Assembly (NCBI GenBank): GCA_027625915.1
Contig: JANTQA010000047.1
Span: 20,026,001 to 20,090,000 of the forward strand
Length of the DNA stretch: 64,000 nt
Direction: 5' to 3'
Source: Anaeramoeba flamelloides
Taxonomy: Eukaryota; Metamonada; Anaeramoebidae
A program made the translations under genes and the position numbers. Shown here in pieces: positions 37,501 through 47,629 of this stretch (positions within the stretch are counted from its first letter, which is position 1; each line of letters opens with the position of its first letter). The notes below the pieces were generated by a model. It was given only the letters and a program-made list of their open reading frames with translations. It was not told where the DNA came from and ran no database searches.

Positions 37501-38752
37501 TCAAAATTGATTTGAACTTAGGTATATTATCGGGTAGTAAATTGGATGTTGCCTTGGAACAAGAAGAAAAAAACGCACGGATTATATTTTGAAACATTGA
37601 TTATAGTCGTTGTGCACGCATTATTTTGATCACTGTAATTAACATTTCGAGACAAATTTTAAAGAAAGATATTTTTCAACTTTGAATATTGATTACCTCA
37701 ACCTTTAAATTTGTCGTTAAATGGAATTTTTTTTCTGAAATTCTTTGGGTTTTTTTACTAATATAAGAATCTTTTTTAATTGATTGGATCAACAAATAGT
37801 AAAATTTTACTAAATCGAATTTTTAGAGACATTTTAGTCAGAGAGTACTAATGTGATTTGCACTCAATAACAGCATACGTTTATTTTACACCTATTCATG
37901 ATAGACACTAAAACCTTAAATCACAAAAATTGCAAAAAAGTGGAATACCTTTTTGGTGCTTTCTTTAGTTGATTTTGGTCAAAGGAAAAAGTATGCTTTG
38001 GTCTTCAAGTGAGTGACATTTTGAGAAAAAAAAAATCAGTAGTGAAATTAAAGATTGGTTTGTTTTGAGATAATGAAATATTACTCTACTTTAGACCAAC
38101 TCATCAAAAAAAAAAAAAAAAAAGGTTTTTCATTTAAAAACCAGTGACTCTTTCTTTTTTTCTCGTAAAAAATATTAAAGGAAGTGTGTGTATTTGTGCA
38201 AGTAATTCAACCATTATCTCACCAAGTTTAAATTGAAAAAGCATTTTTTTTTTTTGTTTTTTTGGTGTTTAAAAAAATCTTTTACTCTTGGAATCAAAAG
38301 GTGAAAAAACAATGAAATTTTTACCGTTTTTGTTGAGATTTTTTTTCAATTTGGAGGTAGTGTTCTAATTAAAAAGAAAACAATTCGAGTTGATTGAAGA
38401 GAATGTTGTTACTAAATTATCAAAAAAGGCAACTTCCTTCTAAACTCGCCAATTGAACCAACACAAAACAAAATTTGATTGTATTTTCTGATTTAACTCG
38501 GGAAAACAAAGAAAAAAGGAAGTGCTATCTTTGTTAAATAATAGAAAGACTTTTTTTTTTTTTTTTTTTTTGGTTAGGTTTTTTTCAATTCTTGGGATTT
38601 TATTTATTTGTTTTTTGTTGTTGTTTAACTTGTAACAAAAAAGAACAAATTTTGTATGACAAAAAGAGAAGGTGTATTTTTGAATTCTTGAAATTGTTTG
38701 TGTTTTGAAGCAAAATCAGATTTTATTCAAATAATTTGTTTTTTGAGAAAAG

Positions 38753-38792
<40 letters not shown>

Positions 38793-39521
38793 TCAAAGAA
38801 TAAATGAACAAGCTAAAGATTCTCATACCTTTATTATTTCTGTTAAAATTTTGTCGTACCATTGAAGTGTTATTTTCTCTGATCTTGAACCAATCAATTC
38901 CAACCCTCTCCCAAAACAAACAACGGCATTTTCCCTGATTTTTAAGGAACGATCAAAAACTAATTTCCAAATGCGATCAAAAAATAAAGGGAAATGCGAG
39001 TTGAATTGGATTTCGCTTGTGAACGAAAGCTCATATAGAATTAAGACTCCCGATAATTTTCTTTCATTTTTTTCATACAAAAGATAGTTTAGCGCAGCCT
39101 TAATTTCGTAATCTACAATTTCCTGTGTTACCACCCTGCCTTGCCGCGCAAGGTTGCCCAAGATCTTTGAAGCGAAATAGATTAATTCAATATCGTTACA
39201 TGTCAGGGCGATACGTAAATAGGAACCAAAGCGAGCCAACATTTCGTCCTTTTGCTGTGTGTCGGCTGTTATTAAATGGTTGATGACTTGACAGCCTGCA
39301 AACATAAGTGGGATGTCTTCAGAGTTGATCAAATCACTTATAGTTGCCATCACCTCTTTGATTAATTTTTGAAATTGCTCCCTTCCCTTTTCTCGGGATT
39401 GATCGTTGATCAATCTTTTCAATCTTCGGCATACCTCTTCTCTTTTCGCAATCGATTTTTGGTACAGGAGCTGCAATAAATTTCGAAGTGAGTTTGTTTC
39501 TTTTTCAAGAGTTTTACTCAT
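25566..39521 (-). CDS. tor: TOR (target of rapamycin) protein kinase, complete two-exon gene
   Basis: Exon 1 (39521-38829, 231 codons) and exon 2 (33257-25566, 2563 codons) give about 2794 residues. Exon 1 carries the N-terminal HEAT segment of mTOR (QEIVDYEIKAALNYLL). The junction TEIIK|GFQTNNSDTIHGSLL matches the known mTOR region in phase. HEAT repeats fill about 1-1300 and FAT about 1400-2230. FRB near 2257-2355 keeps the Ser of ENASKAYFG and the Trp/Phe of LTQAWNLYSSVF, which bind FKBP-rapamycin in relatives. The PI3K-like kinase has GLGDRHPSN and HIDFGD (about 2583-2603), and FATC ends CQCYIGWCPFW. TOR controls growth through TORC1/TORC2. Asn/Asp-rich insertions lie near 1220, 1960 and 2225. 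An upstream in-frame ATG at 39662 would add 47 residues without TOR similarity, so I prefer 39521. Confidence 0.95.
35284..35775. mobile_element. palindromic element with ~130-bp arms in the TOR intron
   Basis: The left arm runs from AAGGATGGAGGTTTTAAAT through ATACACTACAAATG and TTTGGTTAAGATTCTTA. It is mirrored at the right end by TAAGAATCTTAACCAAAAT up to AACCTCCATCCTT. A perfect hairpin (GTTATTAGTAC facing GTACTAATAAC) sits near 35516-35541. No clear target duplication or coding frame, so the class is unknown. Confidence 0.7.
36901..37637. mobile_element. mariner-like non-autonomous element (family 3), with nested insertion
   Basis: The TA-flanked ends TACTGCAGTCAAAATAAAGC and GCATTATTTTGATCACTGTA are inverted. 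Inner blocks GTGTTTCAAAATAAAAAGCG and, at the other end, ATTTTGAAACATTGATTAT continue the arms. The copy at 58527-59019 shares ends and interior (ATCAAAGAAACCAA, AATAAACCCTAA). It carries the TTAA-flanked element at 37048-37290. Confidence 0.78.
37048..37290. mobile_element. piggyBac-like MITE nested in the mariner-like element
   Basis: A 243-bp palindrome flanked by TTAA at 37044-37047 and 37291-37294. Arms start AGCCCTAGTATCAGTATAAA and extend through GCAAAAAATG. The sibling element at 58527 has an uninterrupted TTAAAGTTCTATT at the matching point, an empty site that fits TTAA insertion. TTAA target choice and a CCCTAG motif near the tip are known for piggyBac. Confidence 0.82.
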
Positions 39522-39768
39522 TTGGAAATACAATGAGAAAAAATGTTTATTTGTTTTACTTTTTTCATTTTTTTTTCCACTTTGTTTTTGGCTTTTGGAA
39601 ATTATTATTTTATCACAGAGCCATATTTCTGATTGAACGATAGTGTTTTGATATTTTGACATAAAAGTTGTCAGGTTAAAGTTGGGAATTAGAGGTAGTA
39701 AAAAATATTCTGATTTATTTACAAGAAAATATTTGTAAGGAATTTCAAATTTTATCTAAGGTGGGATC

Positions 39769-39960
39769 TAAAATCCAATGTTTTAAACAGAAAAATTGGT
39801 TTTAAAAGTAGGTGAATTAAAGAAAAGACAAGACAATAGACATTTTGTGGAAATTTTGTCCAATTATTTAAAAAAACATCATTTATTTATAAAAAAACTT
39901 TACGAAATTCTCAAACAAAATAAAAAAAAGCCAAATTTGAAAAGATATTTTTTTTTTGGG
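39769..39960 (+). repeat. dispersed repeat shared with kinase intron
   Basis: This is the plus-strand counterpart of 5560-5760, reading LVLKVGELKKRQ, then FVEIL and a Lys-rich tail ending in KRYFFF. It begins about 250 bp upstream of the TOR start codon, so it lies in the likely TOR promoter region. Confidence 0.55.
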
Positions 39961-39969
39961 GCTTTCTTT

Positions 39970-40750
39970 TTTATGGAAAAAAGCAAAAAATTGGGATTAA
40001 GGAATTAATTCAAATAAACAAAAATAATAAGTAACTACAGAATAATATTCTTGTTATTATTCAAAATAAAGACTCATAATTTTTTTTATCATTAGTTAAT
40101 TATAGAAAATTATGATTCTTTATTAAAATTTCTAAATAAAAAATTTGAGTAATTAGGGATTCAAGAGGAAACTAATTTCCCCCCTTCAAATTAATATATA
40201 AAAAAAAGGTATTTTTTGAATCATATACCTCTCTTACTTTCTACAGTATCTTAAAGTATATTAATACCACTGCTACCTTGTTGAGATTCTTTTCATAAAA
40301 AGTGGAAAGTCATGGAAAAAAGAGTTTTTTACTTTACAAACTAATTCAAGGTAAATTTTGAATTTGGATTATGTAAATAGTTTGAACAAATTAAAGCTTT
40401 TAAAAAAAAAACCTTTAAATTGTGAATTTTTTAAAAGATTGTTGAATCAACTTTCTTTTAAGTCAATAAATCTATTTGTACTGGTCAACGTAATACTTGA
40501 CAAACATAAAATCCAAATATTTTTGAAGGATCTTGTGTAATTTCTTATTAATCCTTTTATTGGTAGTTGATTAAGTGTTTTTTTATCAATTTGAAAAAAT
40601 CTTGCAAAAAAATATACTTTATATCAAAATTTATTTTTATAGACAATTTTTGGAAAATAATTTTAAAAAAAATCAAAGTTGTGTTAGGTGGTAGGGTTTT
40701 TTTATGGTTAAGAAAGAATGTAGATGTTTGTATTAAATAGATACTGTCTT
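39970..40750. other. intergenic stretch between TOR promoter side and LINE
   Basis: I see no gene or RNA here. The 60-codon frame at 40358 has no recognisable motif. Confidence 0.5.
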
Positions 40751-40751
40751 T

Positions 40752-43700
40752 TTTATTATTATTATTATTTAAGGGAGGAGTTATTGACCCCTCTTATTTG
40801 CCCGAATTCCTAAATTTTTATTTAGGAATTTAATTAAAGACTCAAAAATAAGTTTATTACCCACTAAGGCTAATAGAGAGTTTGAATCCTTTTTTATAAT
40901 AATATTAGAAATATTATTATTATACAATATATTAGATATATTAATTTTTTTTAATTCAGATATCCAGATTTTGCGATTATTTTCATAGGCTGAGCAGTTC
41001 CAGAGAAAATGATCTAAATCTTCAATAATATCTAAATTGTTTATTTTTTTACATAATTCACATAGTTTTGATTTGTTTTTATTCATAACATAAGAATACC
41101 TGTTAAGGTAATTTGTAAAATTTCTGAGTTTTAAAATTGAAGTTGAGCCCTTCCATTTTAAATATCTTTGCTGCTTATTTATAGTATTATTGATTTGTAC
41201 TATTTTTAGATATTCTTGAACTTTCCAACTTGGACTATTTTCTAAGTTTTTAATTCTAAAATTTTCTAGTTCATTTTCCAATTGTTTTAAATTTTTGGAG
41301 TACCAATTTATATTTTCTGATTCTTTTTTTCTAAAAGGAAGATAATTAAAAAATTCATGATAATGGAGGATTTTTAATTTTTGAATTAACTTAAATCTTC
41401 TTTTATATATCGTTATCCTTACGGGATCAATTTTTGCTTCAGTTTTATAACAAAGCCTTGGTGAGTGTGGGTTGATTAATAAAAATTTCGTAATTTTTTT
41501 ATTTAATCCAAGTATCAATATTTTTAAAATCTGTTTTTGTCAAATCAAATATTTCTAATCCATATAATAATTGGCTATGTAATATAGCTTTAAAAAATTG
41601 AATTTTTAATCCATTAGAAAAATTGTTTTGTTGTAAGATATTGATTGACTTTTTAAAATTGGCCTTAACTTTATCAAGGTTGAATTTTAAATGAGTTTTT
41701 TTATCTATCCAAATACCAAGATATGCAATTTCTTTTGGAATTAAAGTTTTTTTAGTTTTATCATCATTAGTATTCATTCTTAAATCTTTTATTATTTTAA
41801 AGATTTTTTGGAATTGAAAATTTATTTCTATTAATGATCCTTTCATCAGTAAAATCAGATCATCTGCAAACATTTGAATATGTAACGCAAGTGATTTAAT
41901 TTTTTCTAAAAGAAAATGAGTAATAAATCCAAATAATAAAGGAGATAATGGATCTACTTGGTAAACACCAATTCCTTCTTTTGAGTAATAAGCAAGTAGA
42001 TATTCTACAATAATTTCATTTTTTCTAAATTTTTTAATTGAATAATAAATAAGTGAATGATGAATAGAGTCAAAACATTTTTGTATATCTATTGTAACAA
42101 TATAAATATTTTCTTTTTTAAATTTATTTTTTTATTTTTTGATATTCATTCAATAAGTTTAAAACTGCAATTCTAGTATCTAATTTTTTTTTAAATCCAA
42201 ATTGGTTTTTTTGAAACTAAGTCCCAAGAATCTTGAATTCCGGCATATAACAATTTAAGAAAAAAATCTTGGGAGAGTTTGATTAATTGAAATTGGTCTA
42301 TAATTAAGTGGAATACCTTCATCGCCAGATTTATGAATGAATAATAAATTTCCTTTTTTTAATAAATTTAATATTTTTTTGAGAAATATCATTAATCCAA
42401 TTAAAAAAATATTTTTTGGATTGTTTTTATAAAGTTTTCATAATTTATATAAAATTCACTACTTTGATTTTTTATTGTTTTATATTGTTTAATTTTATCA
42501 AATTCTTTGACATATTTATTTTTTTGATATTTGATAATTTCTTTGATTTTAGTAATTGAGAATATTTCTTCTATTTTAATATTTAATAAATTATTTTTAT
42601 CTAATGTGAAATTTTTAATAAAATTAAGAATATATTTTTTGGTTTTTTACTAATAGATTTAACAAACCCGAAATATGAAGTTTCTATATTTTCATTATTA
42701 AGAATCATTTTACTCGAAGTTTCTCTTAATCTATTTAGCTTTTCCCAAAAGTTTTGATTTTCTTCAAATTCAATATTAATCTGGTTTATTAATTTAAAAT
42801 ATTGTTTACTATTCCTATCTTTAATTTCTTTAATTAATTCATTATTTTCAAATAATTTATTAATTAAATTATATAATTTTAAATCTTTTTTTGGTATATT
42901 TAAGATAATTCTCTCTTTTACTTTAAATTGTTTTTTAAATACAGTCAGTTTCACTTTTAAGACACAAACTTTCAATGAAATTTTAGGCACAAAAAAAATC
43001 TCAAATTAAGGCACAAAATTCAAATTCTAGTAAAATAAATTGTAAAAAAAACAATTTCCAAAAAATGTGCTTTAATTTGAGATTTTTAATGTGCCTTAAA
43101 TTTCGTTGAAAGTTTGTGCCTTAAAAGTGAAACTGACTGTATTTTAAAATTCTTTCCATTTAATTGATAATTTTTATTTTTATAAAAATTTATAAAGACA
43201 ACATGAAACTTTGCAATATCTTTAATTTTGTAGACATTTTTAATTTCCCAGTTTTTATTAATGTTAAATTTATTTAATATAGCATTATGATCACTAATTT
43301 TATTTTTTATGGTTTTTGATTTGATAAATTTTAAGTTATTAAAGTTAGTTATAAAATAATCAATGTTATTATTGTTTCTACTTGGCTTAGTATTTAAAAT
43401 AATTTTAAAGTTGAATTTTGAAAAATAATTTATTTGATTTTCATTCAAATTAAAATCTCCCCCGATAATTGTATTATGGTTTTGATATTTTTGTAATAAA
43501 CCAAGGATTTTTTTCATTTATTTATTTATTCCTGTCATGTCTCTTATATAAGTTAATAATGATAAAATCAGTGAATTGAATTCCCATAATATCAAGATCT
43601 GGTAATAATATTTCTCTTGTAAAATCTTTAAAAATATTTTTTATTATAATTAATAAACCACCTTTTCTATTTTTCTTACCATAAGATTTTTTATTAATTG

Positions 43701-44147
43701 AAAAATAATTTATAAATCGTGGATTTTTTTGTAACTTTTGATTCTTGTATAAGACATATATCAATATTTAATTTTAATAAAAAAGATTCTAAAATAGAAA
43801 TTTTATTCTTTTCATTTAACCCTCTGACATTAAATGATAAAATTTTTATATTAATAAATTTATGGTTATTTTCTCTCTTTTTTCCTTTTAATAATAATGA
43901 TTTTTGGTGTTTTGGAAATGGAAAATGTATAAATTTCTGGGTAATAAATGAGTTTTTTTTTTAATAATTGTTTTATAAAATAATTTATATTATCTTTTAA
44001 ATCCCATATTTCTCTACCATTATCCCCTTTTCTTTGATATCGTATCACTGGTCTATTCATTAAAAAATTAAAAACTTCTAAAGTTGAAATGTTTTTTTGA
44101 ATAAAAATTAATTTATTATCTTTCGGGACATTTTGTAAAAATAGATA
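40752..44147 (-). mobile_element. decayed LINE (APE-type endonuclease plus reverse transcriptase)
   Basis: On the minus strand, 5' to 3': a leader frame to about 43866; an apurinic-type endonuclease with FNVRGLN and LIQESKV (near 43750-43840), GGLLIII, IIGGDFNL and SDHN (43170-43700); a linker; then reverse transcriptase with IHKSGD, NYRPISINQ (near 42300) and FADDLILL (41840-41873). A C-terminal CCHC-type knuckle, CELCKK followed by DHFLWNC (near 41000), precedes the stop at 40781. The 3' end carries a (TAA)n tail, seen as TTATTATTATTATT at 40752-40770. A MITE interrupts it at 42942-43139 and another caps its 5' side. Several frame changes show it is no longer active. Confidence 0.85.
42942..43139. 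mobile_element. mariner-type MITE (family 1) inserted in the LINE
   Basis: It has the same TA-flanked palindrome and termini as 20148-20344. It separates the LINE endonuclease from the reverse transcriptase region, so it inserted after the LINE did. Confidence 0.88.
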
Positions 44148-44593
44148 CAGTCTTTTCAAGGCTACCATAAAATTCTAAATAAAATACAATTGAGTTTTCT
44201 ATAATTATTTTCCATTTTCAAAAAATTCGGAAATAAGAGTTATTATTTTAAAAAAAAATTTAATAAATAAGCTATTATTCAAAATTTTCAAACATCAAAA
44301 AAAAAAATTAAGATTTATGAAGCACTTGTAAATATTGTTCAAAAATGGTAAATTTTTAAAGATCAGTAAATATTGATATATTTTTTTTGTGCTTTTTTGA
44401 ACTGATAATTTTTAAGTTTCATGGTATCTTGAATTTTTTTTTTTGATGTTTGAAAATTTTGAATAATAGCTTATTTATTAAATTTTTTTTTTAAATAATA
44501 ACTCTTATTTCCAAATTTTTTGAAAATGGAAAATAATTATAGAAAACTCAATTGTGTTTTATTCAAAATTTTATGGTAGCCTTGGAACAGCTG
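44148..44593. mobile_element. TA-flanked long palindromic MITE (family 2)
   Basis: The arms are inverted over more than 100 bp: left AAGGCTACCATAAAATTCT and CAATTGAGTTTTCTATAATT, right AATTATAGAAAACTCAATTG and ATTTTATGGTAGCCTT. The outer right end is GGAACAGCTGTA. It abuts the 5' side of the LINE, whose leader frame runs into its left arm, so it likely inserted into or next to the LINE. Confidence 0.75.
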
Positions 44594-44686
44594 TATAATT
44601 GGGACTTCAAATATAAATTTCATTATGAGATATTCAAAAAATAAAAAAATATATAAAAATGTAAAAATTGTGATTAATATTACTTA

Positions 44687-44881
44687 CAGTCAGTTTCACT
44701 TTTAAGGCACAAACTTTCAACGAAATTTAAGGCACAATAAAAATCTCAAATTAAGGCACAAAATTCAAATTCTAGTAAAAATAAATTGTAAAAAAAAAAT
44801 TCCAAAATTTGTGCCTTAATTTGAGATTTTTTGTGCCTTAAATTTCGTTGAAAGTTTGTGCCTTAAAAGTGAAACTGACTG
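44687..44881. mobile_element. mariner-type palindromic MITE (family 1)
   Basis: TA-flanked, 195 bp, with intact family 1 ends and both GGCACAAA-type inner blocks. Among the best preserved copies. Confidence 0.88.
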
Positions 44882-45140
44882 TATTATTATAAAAATATAT
44901 TTCATTTCATATGGTATTTTGAAAGAAATAAATTTTTATCAAAATAAAATGGAAAAAAAAAATATCAAAACTATTCCAGAAGAAACTATATGAAAAAGGT
45001 ATTCTTAGTAAAAATATACATAAGCAGTTTATTCTTCTTAAACAATATTATGAAATTTATTGTTATTTTTTGAGAATTTTTCATCAAAGCTTTTATGTTT
45101 GGAAAAAGTTAGTTAATAATGAAAAACTAATTTGAAAATA

Positions 45141-45336
45141 CAGTCAGTTTCACTTTTAAGGCACAAACTTTCAATGAAATTTAAGGCACAAAAAAATCTC
45201 AAATTAAGGCACAAAATTTGGAATTTTTTTTTTTACAATTTATTTTACTAGAATTTGGATTTTGTGCTTTAATTTGAGATTTTTTTTGTGCCTTAAAGTT
45301 CGTTGAAAGTTTGTGCCTTAAAAGTGAAACTGACTG
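45141..45336. mobile_element. mariner-type palindromic MITE (family 1)
   Basis: TA-flanked, 196 bp, intact ends. The loop region is in the opposite orientation to the 44687 copy, with the CTAGAATTTG side on the right arm. Confidence 0.88.
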
Positions 45337-46239
45337 TAAAAAAATTAAAATAAAAAATACTAAAAATAGTAAAAAAATAATATCAATCCTGGTACATAGT
45401 GTCCCACTCTGAGAGGTAGTATTCAATTTTTATTTTAGTCATTTTAATTGAATTGAGTAAAATGCCTTCATTTTACTTCAGACTTTTAAATTTTAGAAAA
45501 AACTACAAGAGTGGAATAAAAATAATTAAATACAGATCGTAGAATTGTCATTTATTATTGATAAGCTTTCTATCAGATTCTTTCCTCTCCTATCAATACT
45601 CGGAACTTATCTTCAAGTAACAACACTTTTTTCAAATTGAATAATAAAACAAAAAGTTCTTTGATTTTCTTTTATTTTTTCAAAACGAAAAAAACTAATG
45701 ACATTTTTTTGAAATTTAATAGAATTTAATCAAATCTTTTATTTTACTCAATTCTTTTGAAATTCGAAAAAAATAACTACAATGTTTATTTTTTAAATTT
45801 TGACACCAAAATGATATTATAATTTTTTCAATTTAAATCTTAATTATTTTACTTCTCTTTTTTAATTTTAATAAAATATTCTTTAATTAAGCTTAACTCT
45901 CTATAATAATAAGAACAAGAAAGTCAAGTTTTAGTTTTTTCCAGGTCATTGGTTTGACTATTGAACAAATGGTGGAAATCGAAAATAACTTCTCACTCAA
46001 AATAAAAAATTGGTTAAAAATAATCTCAATTTTATTTATTCATTTATTTTACAAACCATATTATTAAATTACCTTTAAGTACCTTAATTTTTTATATTTT
46101 TATATATAGCCATTTTTATCCCAATAAAAGAAAAATTATAAAAATTGAAAAAAAAAATAATTGGTATTTCCAAAATGATGAAAAGCTACCGAAAAAAATA
46201 TTATATTACAAAATTTGTTAAAATTTTACTTTATTTATT

Positions 46240-46920
46240 GAATCGATAAAATGATTAGATACCATCGACTAATTGTAAAAGGTTTTTCAATTTAACTAAA
46301 CTTAACTTTGAGTAATCTTTAATCAATCATTATGGAATAATTCTAAATCAAACAAAACAGATTAGAAATTAGAAAAAAGAGGAAAAACACAAAGAAAAGA
46401 CAACAAAAAATAAAATTATTTGTAATATTAAAATTAATTACAATTTGAATATAAAGTGTCGTATTGTTATTCTTTCAATTATTTCATTTTTACACAAAAT
46501 ATCGGAATTTATATCTTTATATTTAACAATAATCCATTTGTATTAAAATTCGATTCAATTTTTTTAACATGGCAAAAACACTAAAATATTCATGGTAAAC
46601 AATTTCATTTAAATTGGAGAACTTTTTTCATTATTTAAAAATACCAAAAAATATTTTTTTCAACTACAAGTTTTTTGTTATCATTTCTGGTTTTCTAAAT
46701 GAGTAACTTGTTTGATCTTTATTTTCATTTGAAAAATTGATATGAGGTTAAAGTTGAGTTCTTAGAAATTAAAGAACCCTAATAAAATTAGTCAATATTC
46801 TCTAAAATTTGATTGATTAATATTTTTTAATGGAATTTGAACAAATTTATTAATTCATTTTATTTTTTATGCTTGTTTTGATCTTTTGGTATAGATTAGA
46901 TTTTAATTTTTTTTTTTTTT
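46240..46920. mobile_element. long-inverted-repeat element, member B
   Basis: The left part (46240-46500) follows the left arm of 55205-57015: GATACCATCGACTAATT, TTACAATTTGAATATAAAGT. The right part (46690-46915) follows its right arm: GGTTAAAGTTGAGTTC, AATAAAATTAGT, ATTGATTAATATT. A short interior and missing outer ends make it an eroded copy. Confidence 0.5.
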
Positions 46921-46928
46921 AAATGGTA

Positions 46929-47063
46929 CAGTCAATTCAAATTTAATACTCAAACATTGAACCTAAAGTTAAGTACAAAAAAAAATCTCAAATTAATGTA
47001 CATTCTTTGGAATTTGTATTAATATAAATTCTTTTACAAGAATAAAAATTTTGTACTTTGGAG
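46929..47063. mobile_element. remnant of family 1 MITE
   Basis: It starts TACAGTCAATTCAAATTTAA, keeps AAATCTCAAATTAATG, and then loses the right terminus. It is the most diverged copy in the window. Confidence 0.4.
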
Positions 47064-47189
47064 GTTTTGATGATCAAATATATTACCATAATATGAGCAT
47101 CAAATTAATGGGAATCTGAAAAAAACGTGATTAACCCTACTGCCTCACAAAAAAACACATAAAATCACGATATTAAATAAAATAACAAA

Positions 47190-47625
47190 AAAATAAAAAT
47201 TTTGATATTCCACATTATCTCGATAAAATAATTATCAGTTAAAAAAGAACATTATTTTTATGAAATCACATAGATTTTACAAAAGAACAGATTTTAATAA
47301 ATCTTTCACCCTTTAAAAGCGTTTTAAAGTGTTATAAAGTGTGTCCAAATATTTGAAAGGTATTAAAGACAGAAAAACTTCATAAAAGGCATCGTATTTT
47401 TTGTAGTTGAGAACAAAATTTTTTTTTTTCTTTTTTTTTTTTATACAAAATATAAAATCTCATCAATAATATTTTATGATCCTACTAATATTAACCCATT
47501 TCAACAATACACTTGAATATATATATAGTGTTTTTTTTTTTTTACTCGAGTTGTTAACCTTTATAAGTTAATTAACCAAAAAGAATGAAGAATATTTTAC
47601 TTCTAATTGGTCATAGATTAAAAAA
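47190..47625 (-). repeat. diverged dispersed repeat, copy 2
   Basis: The reverse complement matches 160-790 in several ordered blocks, including ATAATTATTTTATCGAGATAA and TATTGTTGAAAT. No coding frame is shared, so it is treated as an old mobile element. Confidence 0.45.
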
Positions 47626-47629
47626 AAAA

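Larger units (their letters stand above)
33258..38828 (-). other. 5.57-kb TOR intron
   Basis: The donor AAG|GTATGA (38828) and acceptor AAAATATAG|GGA (33258) are phase 0 and rejoin conserved TOR sequence. An A32 run on the plus strand (38753-38784) is a U-run 44-75 nt into the intron. The acceptor lacks a pyrimidine tract. Inside lie a foldback (35284-35775) and a mariner-like element carrying a nested piggyBac-like MITE (36901-37637). The remainder shows no exon, although microexons cannot be excluded. Confidence 0.88.

Noticed and set aside
39522-39662. 47-residue N-terminal extension of TOR from the ATG at 39662
   Set aside because: It has no resemblance to TOR N-termini, while the internal ATG at 39521 gives a start matching the family. 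Not excluded.
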